From contig JAQSEB010000146.1 of assembly GCA_030063045.1 (NCBI GenBank), forward strand, positions 558,001 through 622,000: 64,000 nucleotides of DNA. The letters run 5' to 3'. The notes under the pieces are model-generated. The model made no database searches. It was not told the origin of the DNA and saw only the letters and a program-made list of their open reading frames with translations. Positions 1 to 11,371 of this stretch are shown one piece after another. The translations under genes were made by a program, and so were the position numbers. The stretch's first letter is position 1. Each line of letters begins with the position of its first letter. The stretch comes from Pratylenchus scribneri. Its lineage: Eukaryota; Nematoda; Chromadorea; Rhabditida; Pratylenchidae.

Positions 1-1812
1 CAACATGAATAATCTATAAATGTGTTCAAATTATTTAAATATTTTAAATTCCCACCTTCCAGACAAATCACCAAGTAGAAAACGTTCTCCGGTTTTATCA
101 ATTCGGCCGTAACAATTAAACCTTGCCATGTTGATCAAAGGAGGGGCCACTGCGATAAAATGTGTTGGACTCTATTTTGATTAGTTTTTAATATTAAATT
201 AATAAAGTAATTAAATTTACTTTTTGATAGCTGATTGATTCTTGGCCAACCACAACAATTCCCCCATATGGTGCGGGAATTGGGACAAGCAAAGTGGCTT
301 CGGCCTCGATATTACCTTAAAATAATATTTTTATTAAATATAATTAAACATAAATAACTTTGATGCCAAAGAGGTGGCCGAAATTCTCTTTTTTCCATAT
401 CAATTTCACAAACTTTTAAATGTCGACCACTTAAATCCTGATAAAAATATGCGATCGTCGGTGACCCTAAAAAGCGATAATTGAGCTTTTTAAATATTCA
501 AAAATACTAACCAGTGACTTCCAAAAATGCCAAATCCGTTACATTATTATCCTCAAATCGTAAATTGAAACTCTTCAATTCTTTTCCTTCTTGCCATTGA
601 ATCAATTTTAAATGTCCCTCATATAATCTCAATGCTATTAGCTGAAAAATAAATATAAAATTCGAGAAAAATGAAATTAATTTAAATTTAAACCCCGGAT
701 TCGTGCACACATGCGATTATGCCAGTTTCTGCCTGTCGGCCAACTTTATCCGCCACATGACCAAATGCTCGAGTCCTTGGTGTTCCGTCCGGCTCAAATC
801 CCAAAATGGCGATATCATATTTTGCAGTCAGAACGACAATACTATCAAGTTCCTGAAAATTAGGAATTAATTAAATATAAATATTTCTTTATAACTTCTC
901 CAGGCAATTTGAAAACATTCATCGCAGCAATTCGACCAAAAATTGGAATTTCTTTATGTGGTTTCAGTCCTTCAGCGGTCAATAAAAGATGATCAATTCG
1001 ATTCACTCTTGCCTGGAAATTATTTATTGATTAATATTTTAAAAAAGGAAAACATACCAGCATCAAATCGAGTTCATTTACATTCCGAAAATGACCAACA
1101 ATTGCAAATTGTACTAAAATTTGGATTTTAAACTATTTCAGAAAATTGGCAATCCTAAAGAATCCGGCCCCCCAAATTTTTTTCCATTTTCTAGGGTAAA
1201 AAATGATGCAGAATTCATATATGACATCCTTTTCGCCATATCTTGCCATCTTGGTAAGGTAATGCCAACTTTTACCAAGAAAAAGCAAAGGGGGGACCAA
1301 GGGCATTTTTGGTGAAAATTTTTACATAGCTATATTATAGCTCAAACAACTCAGCTCTCTGAGCTGAATGGAATGATACCATTTTTACTAGATAATATTG
1401 TAATATAAGCAAGTTATAAGTCAAAAACTTTACCAAGATCTAAAAGTTTTTAGATCATAACTTGCCAATAACTGCATATTACCCTTTAAAAATGGTATCA
1501 TTCGATTCCTCTCGACGATCTGCATCGAATAAGCTATTATTTGGCTATGTAAAAAATTTTCACCAAAAATGCCCTTGGTCCCCTCTTTGCTTTTTCTTGG
1601 TAAAATTCGGCATTACCTTACCAAGATGACAAGATATGGCGAAAAGGATGTCAGATTCGTTCTCTACGCCCCCGATTACCTTTAGAAATTAATTTAAAAA
1701 AAAATTTTTTTGGGGGACCGGATTCTTTAGGATTGCCAGAAAATTATTAAAAAAAAATACCTGCTGTTGGTTTCTGCAATGAACAAATATAACTGTGCGA
1801 AGATTCCTCCAT
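1..1812 (-). CDS. ddb-1: DDB1, damage-specific DNA-binding protein 1 (5' part, runs off the window)
   Basis: This is the WD40-propeller adaptor of CUL4 ubiquitin ligases, acting in the nucleus in DNA repair and replication licensing. Start ATG is at 1812-1810. Exons read on the minus strand: 1761-1812, 1058-1113, 896-1012, 694-852, 512-641, 359-466, 221-315 and 56-171; the next donor lies at 55. The exons join in frame and match the first roughly 290 residues of the family: QKPTA near the start, GHF, LTAEGLKPHKEIPIFGRIA, TGIIACVHESGLIALRLYEG, YFYQDLSGRHLK, VVVGQESISY and GERFLLGDLSG. The 647-nt intron between the first two exons carries a 590-bp transposon (1148-1737). The start is 155 nt below the stop of the acetyltransferase gene on the same strand, so the two may be co-transcribed. 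The C-terminal two thirds lie outside the window. Confidence 0.93.
1148..1737. mobile_element. Non-autonomous DNA transposon (MITE-like), 8-bp target duplication
   Basis: Terminal inverted repeats begin GGCAATCCTAAAGAATCCGG and close with the reverse complement. The 8 bases AGAAAATT flank both ends (1140-1147 and 1738-1745). Inside, a second long inverted pair contains a block reading AAGGGCATTTTTGGTG on one strand. No coding capacity is visible. It sits in the first intron of ddb-1 and shares ends, duplication length and internal block with the element at 61284-61810. An 8-bp duplication fits the hAT or a related superfamily; that assignment is inference. Confidence 0.9.
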
Positions 1813-1966
1813 TGAATTCTATTTATTTTAATAATTAAAATGAAAATTTAAAATTCATAAATAAATTAGATTAAATTAACTTTTAAATGAAAATCTCGAA
1901 ATTTATTTATTAAAATTTATATAAATTGAAAAAGTTCAAAAATGAAGATCAAGAATTTGAGTGTAA

Positions 1967-3642
1967 TTAAAATATTCCAACAATATTATTTTCATAATTG
2001 TCATTCTTCTCAATGAAATGCACTGCACTTTTCCTCAAAAGTAATTTAGGTGGATGAAAAACGTGAAGTTGCTTTATTTGATCAATTATTTTCCTGTTTA
2101 TTCGAATAACATGGTCACCTGTAAATATTATTTTCTTAATGGTATTTAATGTTAATTGAAAACCTCTCCAATATTTGATTAATTGCAATGTTTTAAATGT
2201 TTCCACAATGTCGTCGATGTGTATGCCAGAAAGTTGAGAAAGTGCTGACACAGAAATGCTGCCAGCTTCAATTCGCCCCGATCCCAATTCCTTGTCCAGC
2301 ACTCCAATTAGCACCCACCACCAATATGAACGATATGACACTTTCCCCAAATCTGATAGTGGCTTTTCCGGTGTTCCAATAATTCCCTCTCTTTCTGATA
2401 AGCAATAACCTATAAAAATACTTTTAATAATTTTTTTTAAATTATTTAATAATTTGTACTCACTGAGCTGTATAAGTAATTTTCCATAGCCCATCCTTTG
2501 GTATGGAGGTAAAACCATAATACATGCCAAATTGTTTATTGAATTCAATTCCTATAAATTTTAAATACATTTTAGATGAAATTCCCTTTTTCTTACTTTC
2601 GAAAAATGTCCGACCATATGAGCCTCTCCTTGTTCGCCTAATTCACAAAGAACATAGAATAAAAAGCCATCCACATCATAGTAAAGAGTTTTGTGATCCA
2701 AAAATAGTTTGGAAAGGAGGCAAAGTGACTGGCAATATTCCTTTTGCTTTTTGCCCTTAACTTCCCACACTGCCAAATTTCCATCTTCATAAATGATTTT
2801 TCCAGTCGGCGTTCGAATTTTACATTGATGTAACTAAAAATTTAAAATGACTAAAAAAAGTATTAAAAACCATATGGCAAGCATAGTGGATTGGGTTTGA
2901 TGTGTACCAAAGGCAATATTCGCAAAAATACAATTTTGATTGATTGATGACCATGTAGAGGGGAAATGGCGAAAAATACCTAAAATCTCTATCTTTAATA
3001 GAAAAATAAAATGCAATAAACCATGCATCAATTTCCCATTCACCAAATTGCACTTTATCAACATTTTTCACTTTGGTTCGCTTAAAATTAAAATATATAA
3101 AAATATAAGTAAAAGTAAAAAAACCTGTTCGTGTTCCATTTCCAATTTTCTTGTAAATGCGTCCATATTTTCTAATGTTTTTGGCACATGGAAAAAATCT
3201 TCATTCAAACGGCGCTGACTTCTAGTCAAAAATCCACTCGATTTTTGTCCAGGTGTTGGGGGCATTGAATCCGGATCAACATAATTGGTTGTTTCAATAA
3301 TTCTCTCTTTGCTAATCCATTCATCCAATCTTCTGTCCATTTGAATGTAATGCACATAATACAGCGTTTTTCTGTTATTTTCCTGCTTTTCTTCATTTCG
3401 CCGATCTTCTAAATTAAAAAATATAAACAATATAAGATTATTTATTTACCTTGTTCAACATTTTCTTCAGTCTCTTTTCTGATATTGCCGGTTGGAATTT
3501 CCGAGTGTTTAATTTCGATGACTTGAGCCAAAAATGGTTCATTACCGCCGAGCACAGTGTTTCTCTGGACCAACACCCGGTCTCCAACTTGAATATCATC
3601 AGTATTTTTCTTTAAAAGTGGTGGTAAATTCAATCTTGGCAT
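1967..3642 (-). CDS. mys-2: MYST histone acetyltransferase, MOF/KAT8 type
   Basis: A nuclear acetyltransferase that modifies histone H4 lysine 16 in other animals. The N-terminal exon (3450-3642) and the next (3125-3408) form the chromo-barrel: VGDRVLVQ, then [16 protein letters not shown]. The MYST C2HC finger follows (CEYCLWY, YACH, LHQC), then [28 protein letters not shown], the acetyl-CoA loop [13 protein letters not shown] and [18 protein letters not shown] 42-nt intron splits IDAW|YFSPFP, so the long open frame through it is misleading. The linker with EMEHEQV, and the finger, resemble KAT8 more than KAT5. The short C-terminus ends at the stop at 1967. The start at 3642 opens directly into the chromo-barrel, so this protein has almost no N-terminal extension. 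Confidence 0.92.
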
Positions 3643-4187
3643 TGGTTAAATGGAATATGATTGATTATTCCTAAATAAAAATATAGATGAATAAAACAAC
3701 ATTACTATATCATTTATTTTTATGAGAATTAAAATTCCGAAACTAACAAACAAAAACAATTCACAAAAAAAGTTAATGCGCAAATGGCAAATCGCACGCA
3801 AGCCAAGCGCAGCAAAATTAATTAATTTTTCTAAATTTTATTTTATTTTCTTGAGGATAATATGTCTACTTTGGTTGGCAAAGTGTTATTAGGAAATATT
3901 TTTTGTTTTCAAAATTTATTAGAACCGTGCCGTGCCGAGAATCTTGATCTCAATTCGATCCCGAATCTCGAATCAAGTCAATTTTTTTGTCATTTTGTAA
4001 TCATTAAAAATAATAATTTTCTTCTCCAATCCAAAAATACACAAAATAAAAATGTAATATTTAATTTTTCTCCACTTTAATATTTTTAGATTCTTTTTTA
4101 TTCACACAACTTTTCATAGCTGATATCCATATCAAAAATGTCTTTTCATTTCATTTTCTTTCTGAAACATTTCGGTCCACCGGACTT
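3643..4187. other. Intergenic, no gene seen
   Basis: AT-rich spacer between the start of the acetyltransferase gene and the foldback element. It presumably holds the promoter for the minus-strand pair. The short open frames here show no family resemblance. Confidence 0.5.
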
Positions 4188-4723
4188 CGCTAACCCCCGA
4201 AATCCCGAAAAGACGAAACCCCGAAAAGACGAAACCCCGAAAGACGAAATCCCGAATAAAGGGAAGTCGACGAAACCCCGAAAAGACGAAACCCCGAAAA
4301 GAAGAAAATGGGACGAAAACCCGAAAACTTGAACTTGTGGATCAATTTTTTCGATCGATACCTCAATCGATGCGTCTTGATTCCAGGATCATGAATATGC
4401 CATTTGTTTTTCAAAAAACTCAAAAATAAAAAAGTTATGGCCATTTTAATCAAGCTGGGTTAAACCTATGGTAACTTTAATGGCCATAGCTTTTTTATTT
4501 TTGAGTTTTTTGAAAAACAAATGGCATATTCATGATCCTGGAATCAAGACGCATCGATTGAGGTATCGATCGAAAAAATTGATCCACAAGTTCAAGTTTT
4601 CGGGTTTTCGTCCCATTTTCTTCTTTTCGGGGTTTCGTCTTTCGGGGTTTCGTCTTTTCGGGGTTTCGTCTTTCGGGGTTTCGTCCTTTCGGGGTTTCGT
4701 CTTTTCGGGATTTCGGGGTAGAG
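4188..4723. mobile_element. Long foldback element, MULE-like, 11-bp target duplication
   Basis: Nearly the whole element is an inverted repeat with arms of about 260 bp around a loop near 4447-4475. The outer part of each arm is a run of short degenerate units of the type CGAAACCCCGAAAAGA. The inner part is unique sequence, repeated as a reverse complement (for example CATATTCATGATCCTGG at 4523 and its partner near 4385). The 11 bases CCACCGGACTT occur directly at 4177-4187 and again at 4724-4734, as a target duplication. Long terminal repeats with a 9-11 bp duplication are typical of Mutator-like elements; the class is inferred. Open frames of 60-170 codons inside are by-products of the repeats. 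Confidence 0.85.
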
Positions 4724-4734
4724 CCACCGGACTT

Positions 4735-5227
4735 TTTATTTGCGCTAACATTAATTTTTGCCTTTTCCTATCGATTTTTGTCCTCTCTGTCTCTGCGGCA
4801 ACTCCGTGGATTTTCCACCCCGGCCAGTTTTGCCGCCTTTCCCAATGGGATAGTTGCAGGAGGGACGATGTGAGAGGGAATTGGCCTGTGTCATATGACT
4901 GGCGCCTTTGCCTCAATAATTATGTATGGCCCTATACTCTTCATCTTCAATGCCGTTGTTGGCATGGCCCAAGCTAGGGTCCATCGGCTGGCACGGGCAA
5001 GAAGAGGAAGGGTCGAAACTAGTGGCCATTTTCTTACATCCAATTCAATGTTTACGCCCTGCAACTATGCCCCTTTTAGCCTTTATCCAACCCCCCATTC
5101 CTCAAAACTGCTAAAATTAGAACAAAGACCAATAATACCATTCCATGCTTTAAATTTCATAATTTTAGATCTCTGAATAAATTAAAATAATCTCACTCAT
5201 CGTCATCAATACAACTTAATAAAAATT
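4735..5227. other. Intergenic, upstream region of reticulon
   Basis: No gene recognised. Short open frames on the plus strand around 4895-5176 have no visible family signature and no supporting splice sites. The stretch probably holds the distal promoter of the long reticulon form. Confidence 0.4.
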
Positions 5228-6924
5228 ATGAGCAAAATGGGATCAATTGGATCGGCATTCGGTTCATTGCTGAGTTTTCTGACTCGAATTTCAATCAACC
5301 TTCTTCAATATGTCGCCCTCTTCTTTTCACTTGGCTTCTCAGTTTTTCTGGTTGGAAAATATACACATCGAGCGATTCAATCACGAAAGGAAAGTAAGTT
5401 ATTTTGATTTAAAATAAAAAATACTTTAAATGAAAAATATTGGGCTTAATTAGGTTTATATTTTCTAAATTAATGAATTTTGGAATTACCAAATTACAAA
5501 AAAAAAACCATCAATTCATTCTCTGTGATGATAAGAATAAAACGGAACCAATAGTGAATGTCATTCATAGATTCAGCCCTTGAGAAATTAAATATAAGGT
5601 CGGTGGCTGGTCAGCACAGTGGGGTAGTTATAGTTACCCAATAAAAAATGCCCTTCCTCTCCATTATAAAGTCATTCCTTTTGGGTTAATTATTGCATTG
5701 CATCATTTAATTACTTCCCTAATAAATTGGATCCAAATTTTTATCCTTCCAAAGTCCGTTCGCTTGTTCACCTTCTCCCTACCCACAATTCACCTTCATT
5801 TTTACAATCCATTCAAGCAATCGATCCTCTATGGTAGAGACTGTTTGTCCTTCACAGTCTGGCTTTTGGGTGACACACAGTTCCCCCTTCCCCCTAACCA
5901 ATCCATTCATTCCCGCATTTTTTGATGCCATAAACCAACATTTTTAATTTAGAAATCATTTTATTATTTTCCGCATAATTTTTACGGGAAAAATTCGCTA
6001 AATGTCTAATAATAAGTCAAAACGTGGGTACAAACAAGTATATGAACCGGCAAAGGATTTCAGAGGAAAAAGTGAGGAATTGGGTTGACCAAATTAAAAA
6101 ATTAAGCCGGAAATTTAATCTTCTTTTTAACAAAAACAATTTTTAAGTGGTTGAACTTGTTTACTGGCGAGATCCGAAACGAAGTGCGGCAGTTTTGGCC
6201 GTAATTGGTCTGATCATCTATCTTTTCCAAAGATATAGTTTCCATTCCGTCATCATCTATGCTACGCTGACTGTTTTGGCTGGGACTATCGGATTTCGTG
6301 TTTTCAAATTGTTGGAAGGTAAAAATGTACCAACAAATTTTTAAATTTAATTCCAATATTTTTAAGGTCATTTCAAAAAGGCGGATGGCGGCGTCAATCC
6401 CTTCCAACATTATTTGGATTTGGAAATAACCATTCCACAGGAGAAATTTCACTCTAATATTGACACCATCGTCGACCATGCCATTTTCTTCTTCAAGAAA
6501 TTGCGCCATATTTTCCTGGTCGAAAACCTCGTCGATTCAGTCAAGGTAAAAGAAAAATTATAACTCATTTTTAATAATATTAATGTTAAAGTTTGGTCTT
6601 CTTCTCTATTCATTAACTTATGTGGCCAGCTGGTTTTCGGGACTTGGTCTTATCCTCATTTTCATTGTTGCCATTTTCACCATTCCAAAGACCTATGAAC
6701 TATACAAAGAGGTTCTTTTACAAAATATTAAAATTCATTATTTATCAAATACAAATTTAGCCGATCGACCAATACATCAAATTGGCCAAGGAACAAATTG
6801 ATCATTTCAGCAATATGTAAATCCTAATTTAAACTAATAAAAAATATTATTCCAACTGAATTTTAGTGCGCAGGAGAAATTGCCATTCCTGAAAGTTGCC
6901 GTAGCCGAGAAGAAAGAAGAATGA
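5228..6924 (+). CDS. ret-1: Reticulon
   Basis: An ER membrane-shaping protein. The reticulon homology domain starts at 6148 (VELVYWRDPKRSAAVLAVIG), with the first hydrophobic hairpin up to about 6318. A hydrophilic loop follows (HYLDLEITIPQEKFHSN), then FLVENLVDSVKFGLLLYSLT and the second hairpin near 6600-6700. The tail reads QYIKLAKEQIDHFSNIVQEKLPFLK and ends KKEE, a dilysine ER-retrieval signature. Two first exons fit. Exon 1a is 5228-5393 (55 codons plus one base, itself hydrophobic; donor GTAAGT). Exon 1b is 6002-6071 (23 codons plus one base; donor GTGAGG). Both end in the same phase and supply the A of a Met codon completed at the 6148 acceptor. The coordinates cover the long form; the short form starts at 6002. 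Confidence 0.93.
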
Positions 6925-7432
6925 GGGGCATAGGTTGTGACTCCACTTTTAAGACCTCAATCACCGTAAAAAAGCGAAAGACCACCTATCCCCAAATAAA
7001 CTTCATTTTATACCATTTTATATTTGCTTTTCTGCAATTTTTAAAAACAATTTGTCCATCCATAATTCTTTACACAATATGCAATTTTTATATTCCCAGC
7101 AACCAGGACCATGGCTTTGTTGCCTCCCCAGAAATTTTCATTGACCTTCTTCCCCTCATCCATCTATTACAAATCGCTTATGTTCGTTTATGTACCATTC
7201 CACCATTTTTTATTCAAGGCGGAAGACAGAATTTTTGTTAAACCAATTTTAGCAATGATTAAATGCTTGAACTTTTTATTAATAAATATATTTTAAAAAA
7301 TTTCCATTTTTTGAATTATTCAATATAAATTAGCTTAAAATGAATTTACAATCCTAAATGAAAATATTCATCGAATATAAGTTTTTCTTGGGAGTGTAGG
7401 CACATCTGTTCATTCATTCTTTGAGTATTCAT
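6925..7432. other. Convergent 3' regions of reticulon and ETF-QO
   Basis: AATAAA-type signals on the plus strand lie near 6994 and 7278. No separate gene is seen; the plus-strand frames at 6921-7296 look like untranslated sequence. Confidence 0.55.
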
Positions 7433-9931
7433 TCACATTCCATCATATTTTGGTCCTCCACCACCTTCCGGAGCAACCCAATAAATATTCTGCAGTGGAT
7501 CTTTGATATCGCAAGTCTAAATTAAATAATTGTAATTAGGCCAAAAAATATTCAAGACTTACTTTACAATGAATACAATTTTGGGCATTTATTTGCAACC
7601 GCATCTCCCCTTCTTTCCCTCCTTCTTTTGGCACAAATTCGTAGACTCCAGCCGGACAATATTTTCCTTCAGGACCATCGTAGAGTTTGTAATTCACATC
7701 TTCGGGTATATTATCGTCTTTCAGTGTCAAATGTGAGGGTTGATCCTCCTCATGGTTGGTTCCGGTCAGATGAACGGAGGAAAGAAGGTCGAAAGTCAGA
7801 GACCCATCTGGTTTTGGATATTCAATTGGTTTGTGCTAAATTAATTAATTAATTGTTGGTTTAACTCTTTTTCACCTTTTCCTTTAATTCGATCTTTTCA
7901 TTATCTTGATGACCGTGATGAAAAGTCCACGGTTCGTAACCTCGTCCTGAATAATTTTAATTAAAAAAGATTTTCTCAAAAAATTCAACCAAGAACGAAG
8001 AATGTTCCAGTGTAGGCCAATGCGCCAAAATATCCGAGTTTTGAGTTGAATGCCGGACGAACATTTCTGGATTGTTTTAATTCCTTCATTACCGACGATT
8101 CGTCCAGCGCTTTTTGATAATTGTTCGGTGTAATTGCTGAATTAATTTTTATATAAGAAAGCATTTGGTTTATGGTTATTAATTTACGTGTGTTCGTATC
8201 CTGTTGAACATTTTGTAATTCGTCAAAAATCGATTCTGCGGCCACACATCCGCTTATCTTCAAAAATGTAAATTATTTTTATTTGAATGCTCCTGAAACA
8301 TGAATAATTCACAGGAGAAAGCCAAATTCTTAGAAATTAAAGTGAATAATTGGAATCGATAACATATAATAAATAATAAATAATAATAGATTTATATGTG
8401 ATTTGATTGGCTTTCTCCTATGAAAAATTTCACCATTGCATTGTGTGTTCCTTTAATTTTGGCAACATTCAACAGTGAAGCAGAACATCCAACAAGACAT
8501 CCGCCTGGGAAAACCACTTTTGGGACGGACTAAAATTAGGTAAAATAAATCAGATATATAATGAAACCTGAAATCCGCCTTCATTCAATGCCCTGGCTCC
8601 ATAGCCAATTCGTTTGCCTCCTTCCAAATGTTTTCGAATTGATGGATGCGTTTTGTATTGTTGGAAAGTCTGAAATATTTAGTAAAATAAAAATTTATGA
8701 AGATTACCTTGAATGGATTCAAATATGGATTTCGATACTAAATTTTTATAAATTATTTCAAATTCCAATATTGACTAACATCAAGTGCTACAATGAAGCC
8801 AATTGAGACCAAAGGCTGTCCATTGTCCTCTAAATGGTACATAAATGAGCCACCATATTGATCCTTATTCTGTAAAATAGTTTACAAATTAGCGAGAATT
8901 TATGCTGACTAACCAATGGCCATCCAATTGTATGTTCTGCATATCCGGGTTGATGTTTTGTTGGATCAATTTCCCACAATTCTTTTAATCCAATCCCAAA
9001 TGTCATTGGGTCTTTTCCTTCAGATAAATTGAATTTGTTAATAATTGAACGGGTCAAATGTCCTCGACAGCCTTCAGCCAAAATTGTGCACCTTATTAGA
9101 ATAAAATTATTTAACTTTAAAAAAATTTAAAATTTTTAGTCAATAAAAATTTAAATTTTTTATAAACTCACTTTGCTTTCAATTCCATGCCGCGTTCAAA
9201 ACTTTCTTTCGGACTTCCATCTTTCTTAATTCCCACATCGCCTGTCGCAATTCCATTCACAGTTTTACCATTTTCACTGAACAATAATTCTTGGGCTGCA
9301 ATTCCCGGAAATATTTCAACGCCCAATTTTTCCGCTTGTTCTCCAAGCCAACGGACCACGTGACCGAGGCGTACAATATAATTCCCATGATTATTCAATG
9401 GAACACCGGGCACCAATGGAACAGGGACTCGCCCGGTTTTTGTCAAAATTGCAAACTAAAATATTTAAATTAAATCAACAAAAATAAAATTCAAACTTAC
9501 TGAATCCTTTTTCACTGGCTGTTTAACTGGACATCCTTCCATTTCTTTCCATTCCGGGAAAAGTTTATCCAGTCCTTTGGTTTCAATAATTGCACCACTT
9601 AATGTATGGGCGCCAATCTCCGGTGCTTTCTCAACCACACAAACTCGAATTTCTAATAAAGAAAATATTAAAATAATTATTCATTAATTTAAAAACCTTT
9701 TTGTTTGTCCGATGCCAATTGTTTCAACCGAATTGCCGTTGATAATCCAGCCGGACCTCCGCCCACAATAACCACATCGAATTCATCCCCAACTCTGGTC
9801 ATATCCACATTTTTCCATCTTTCATCATTTTCTCGCCGTTTTTGTGTATAATGTGTTGTAGTCCATTTTCCATTCACAACATTTCGCAAATTAATTGTTT
9901 TTGTCAAACAACGACGGATTGTTAAATTCAT
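7433..9931 (-). CDS. let-721: Electron transfer flavoprotein-ubiquinone oxidoreductase (ETF-QO)
   Basis: An inner mitochondrial membrane enzyme passing electrons from ETF (fatty-acid and amino-acid dehydrogenases) to ubiquinone through FAD and one 4Fe-4S cluster. Start at 9931 gives an arginine-rich targeting sequence, then the dinucleotide fold [18 protein letters not shown]. Later exons carry [53 protein letters not shown] and [20 protein letters not shown]. The C-terminal cluster ligands are in YCPAGVYEF and CIHCKTCDIKDP, and the protein ends [11 protein letters not shown], as the family does. The intron between GTHNAM and the [10 protein letters not shown] exon contains a small hairpin transposon (8313-8419). 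It lies 256 nt downstream of the F-box gene on the same strand and is the last gene of a probable operon. Confidence 0.95.
8313..8419. mobile_element. Small MITE with GGAGAAAGCCAA ends
   Basis: A 107-bp AT-rich element with inverted ends AGGAGAAAGCCAA. Similarity between the two flanks continues outward as an AT-rich AATT.TTCA stretch, so the true ends may lie about 10 bp further out. It sits in an intron of the ETF-QO gene. A relative with the same ends occurs in memo-1 (31550-31679). Confidence 0.75.
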
Positions 9932-10186
9932 CTCTTTTTAAATAAACATTTTTAAATCAAATTTAAAAAGAAAAAATATAATTTGAATTGATTAAAACAA
10001 ATTAAATATAATATTTAAAAATTTATCAAAATTTTATTTGTACTTGAAAAAGGAATGAATTATTGTCAATGAAATTTTTTGAAAGACTAGAAAATACATC
10101 ATAAAAAATGAAAGACAATATAAAATAAATGTTTATTGAAATTCATCAACCAATCAGCGGAGGACCCAAATAAACCTTTAAATTTA

Positions 10187-11196
10187 TTAATTATTTTTAT
10201 AATAAATTGGGAAAAAAACCATTGAAACTTCTGTATTGCCATAAACTGCACAAATTGCTGGAAAGAGACGAAGAGGTGGAAGGTCGGTGAATGCCAGCCC
10301 ATAAAATTCATTATCCTTTTCAAAATAAACGTGGCCTTTGGAATGATCCAAAATCATTCGAATTCGTTCACCAATCTAATTATCAATTATTTTTAGGTGA
10401 GATATAATTTAAATTAACCTGATATTTTGGTGCATTATTCTGTAAACGAGGATATTTCCCCAAAGATTTTCCATTATGAGAAATTGTGGAATCAACCAAA
10501 TTCCATCCCCAACTTTGATCATCTGAGCCAATTAGAGGAACATATCCAGGGGAATGAAGGGCAGAATGTTTTGTTGCAAGACCAATTACCGCGCAAGTTC
10601 CTAGCGGCCCCTTAAAAAATAAATCGTTATTTATTTGGATTGGATTATCACCTCCCAACAAAATTCCCAACAATGTGCACCCCAATTGACGCCTAATTTG
10701 CTTCTAATTCCGTCCGTACTCTGTGCTATTGGCTGACGATGAACAGTGAATCCATTTGTTCGAACAAATACATTTCGGGAAGCATCACTTGGATTCCTAA
10801 TAAATTGAAATATTTTTGTCATTATTGGAAAATTTTGTGAATACCATGCAAATTTGTAGGCTCTAATTCGATCTTTATTTGATGGCAAATTCGTGAACAA
10901 ATATGGATCAGCCAATGAACTTTCAGGAAGTTGCTCCAAGGCGTGTTGCGCCCAAATTTCACTGTCCTATTGTGATATGGAAGAAATTAATAAATTTAAA
11001 TTAATAAATAACTTACATTAATCTCGCAAATTTGTTTCCAGGAAGTGCAAACTCTCATTACAGAGAATAAATCTTTGATACTCAAATTTGCAAATATTTT
11101 GACTAAAATGGATTGTGGAAGACGTGCGGCTGAAATTTCTTTCCGACGATGTTTGCCATGCCGAGAAGCAACTTTCTTATTCTGCTCACCCATCAT
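10187..11196 (-). CDS. fsn-1: F-box/SPRY protein FSN-1 (FBXO45)
   Basis: Substrate-side subunit of the atypical SKP1/RPM-1(PAM) ubiquitin ligase, which limits synapse growth in C. elegans. Start at 11196. The F-box follows a basic N-terminus: [20 protein letters not shown] and [13 protein letters not shown]. The SPRY domain comes after a linker (HWEFCWEG-like [73 protein letters not shown]) and ends [16 protein letters not shown]. Length and domain order agree with FBXO45, which has only these two domains. The stop at 10187 is 255 nt from the next start and the start is 175 nt from the previous stop, so it sits inside the minus-strand gene cluster. Confidence 0.93.
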
Positions 11197-11371
11197 TCTT
11201 TAATAATTAAAATTTTTTGTTTATAATTGAAATATTTGAAGATATTTGTTATTTAGTTGTAAAACTAATTAAAATGGATGTTATTTAGTAATGCAAATAT
11301 TTATCAAAATTAAAAAAAAACAAAATTAAAAAAATAACAAAAAATAAATGGATCAACTAATTACTAATTGA

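Noticed and set aside
1148..1737. Coding potential for a transposase inside the ddb-1 intron element
   Set aside because: The longest frame is about 64 codons and consists of inverted-repeat sequence.
2820..3071. Continuous frame across IDAWFIAF...DFRYFSPFP in the acetyltransferase
   Set aside because: Removing a 42-nt GT-AG intron restores the conserved IDAWYFSPFP, so the frame is read-through of an intron.
4138..4977. Open frames of 64-169 codons on both strands, rich in GFR and RKDE patterns
   Set aside because: They are read-through of the inverted CGAAACCCC repeats of the foldback element and mirror each other on the two strands.
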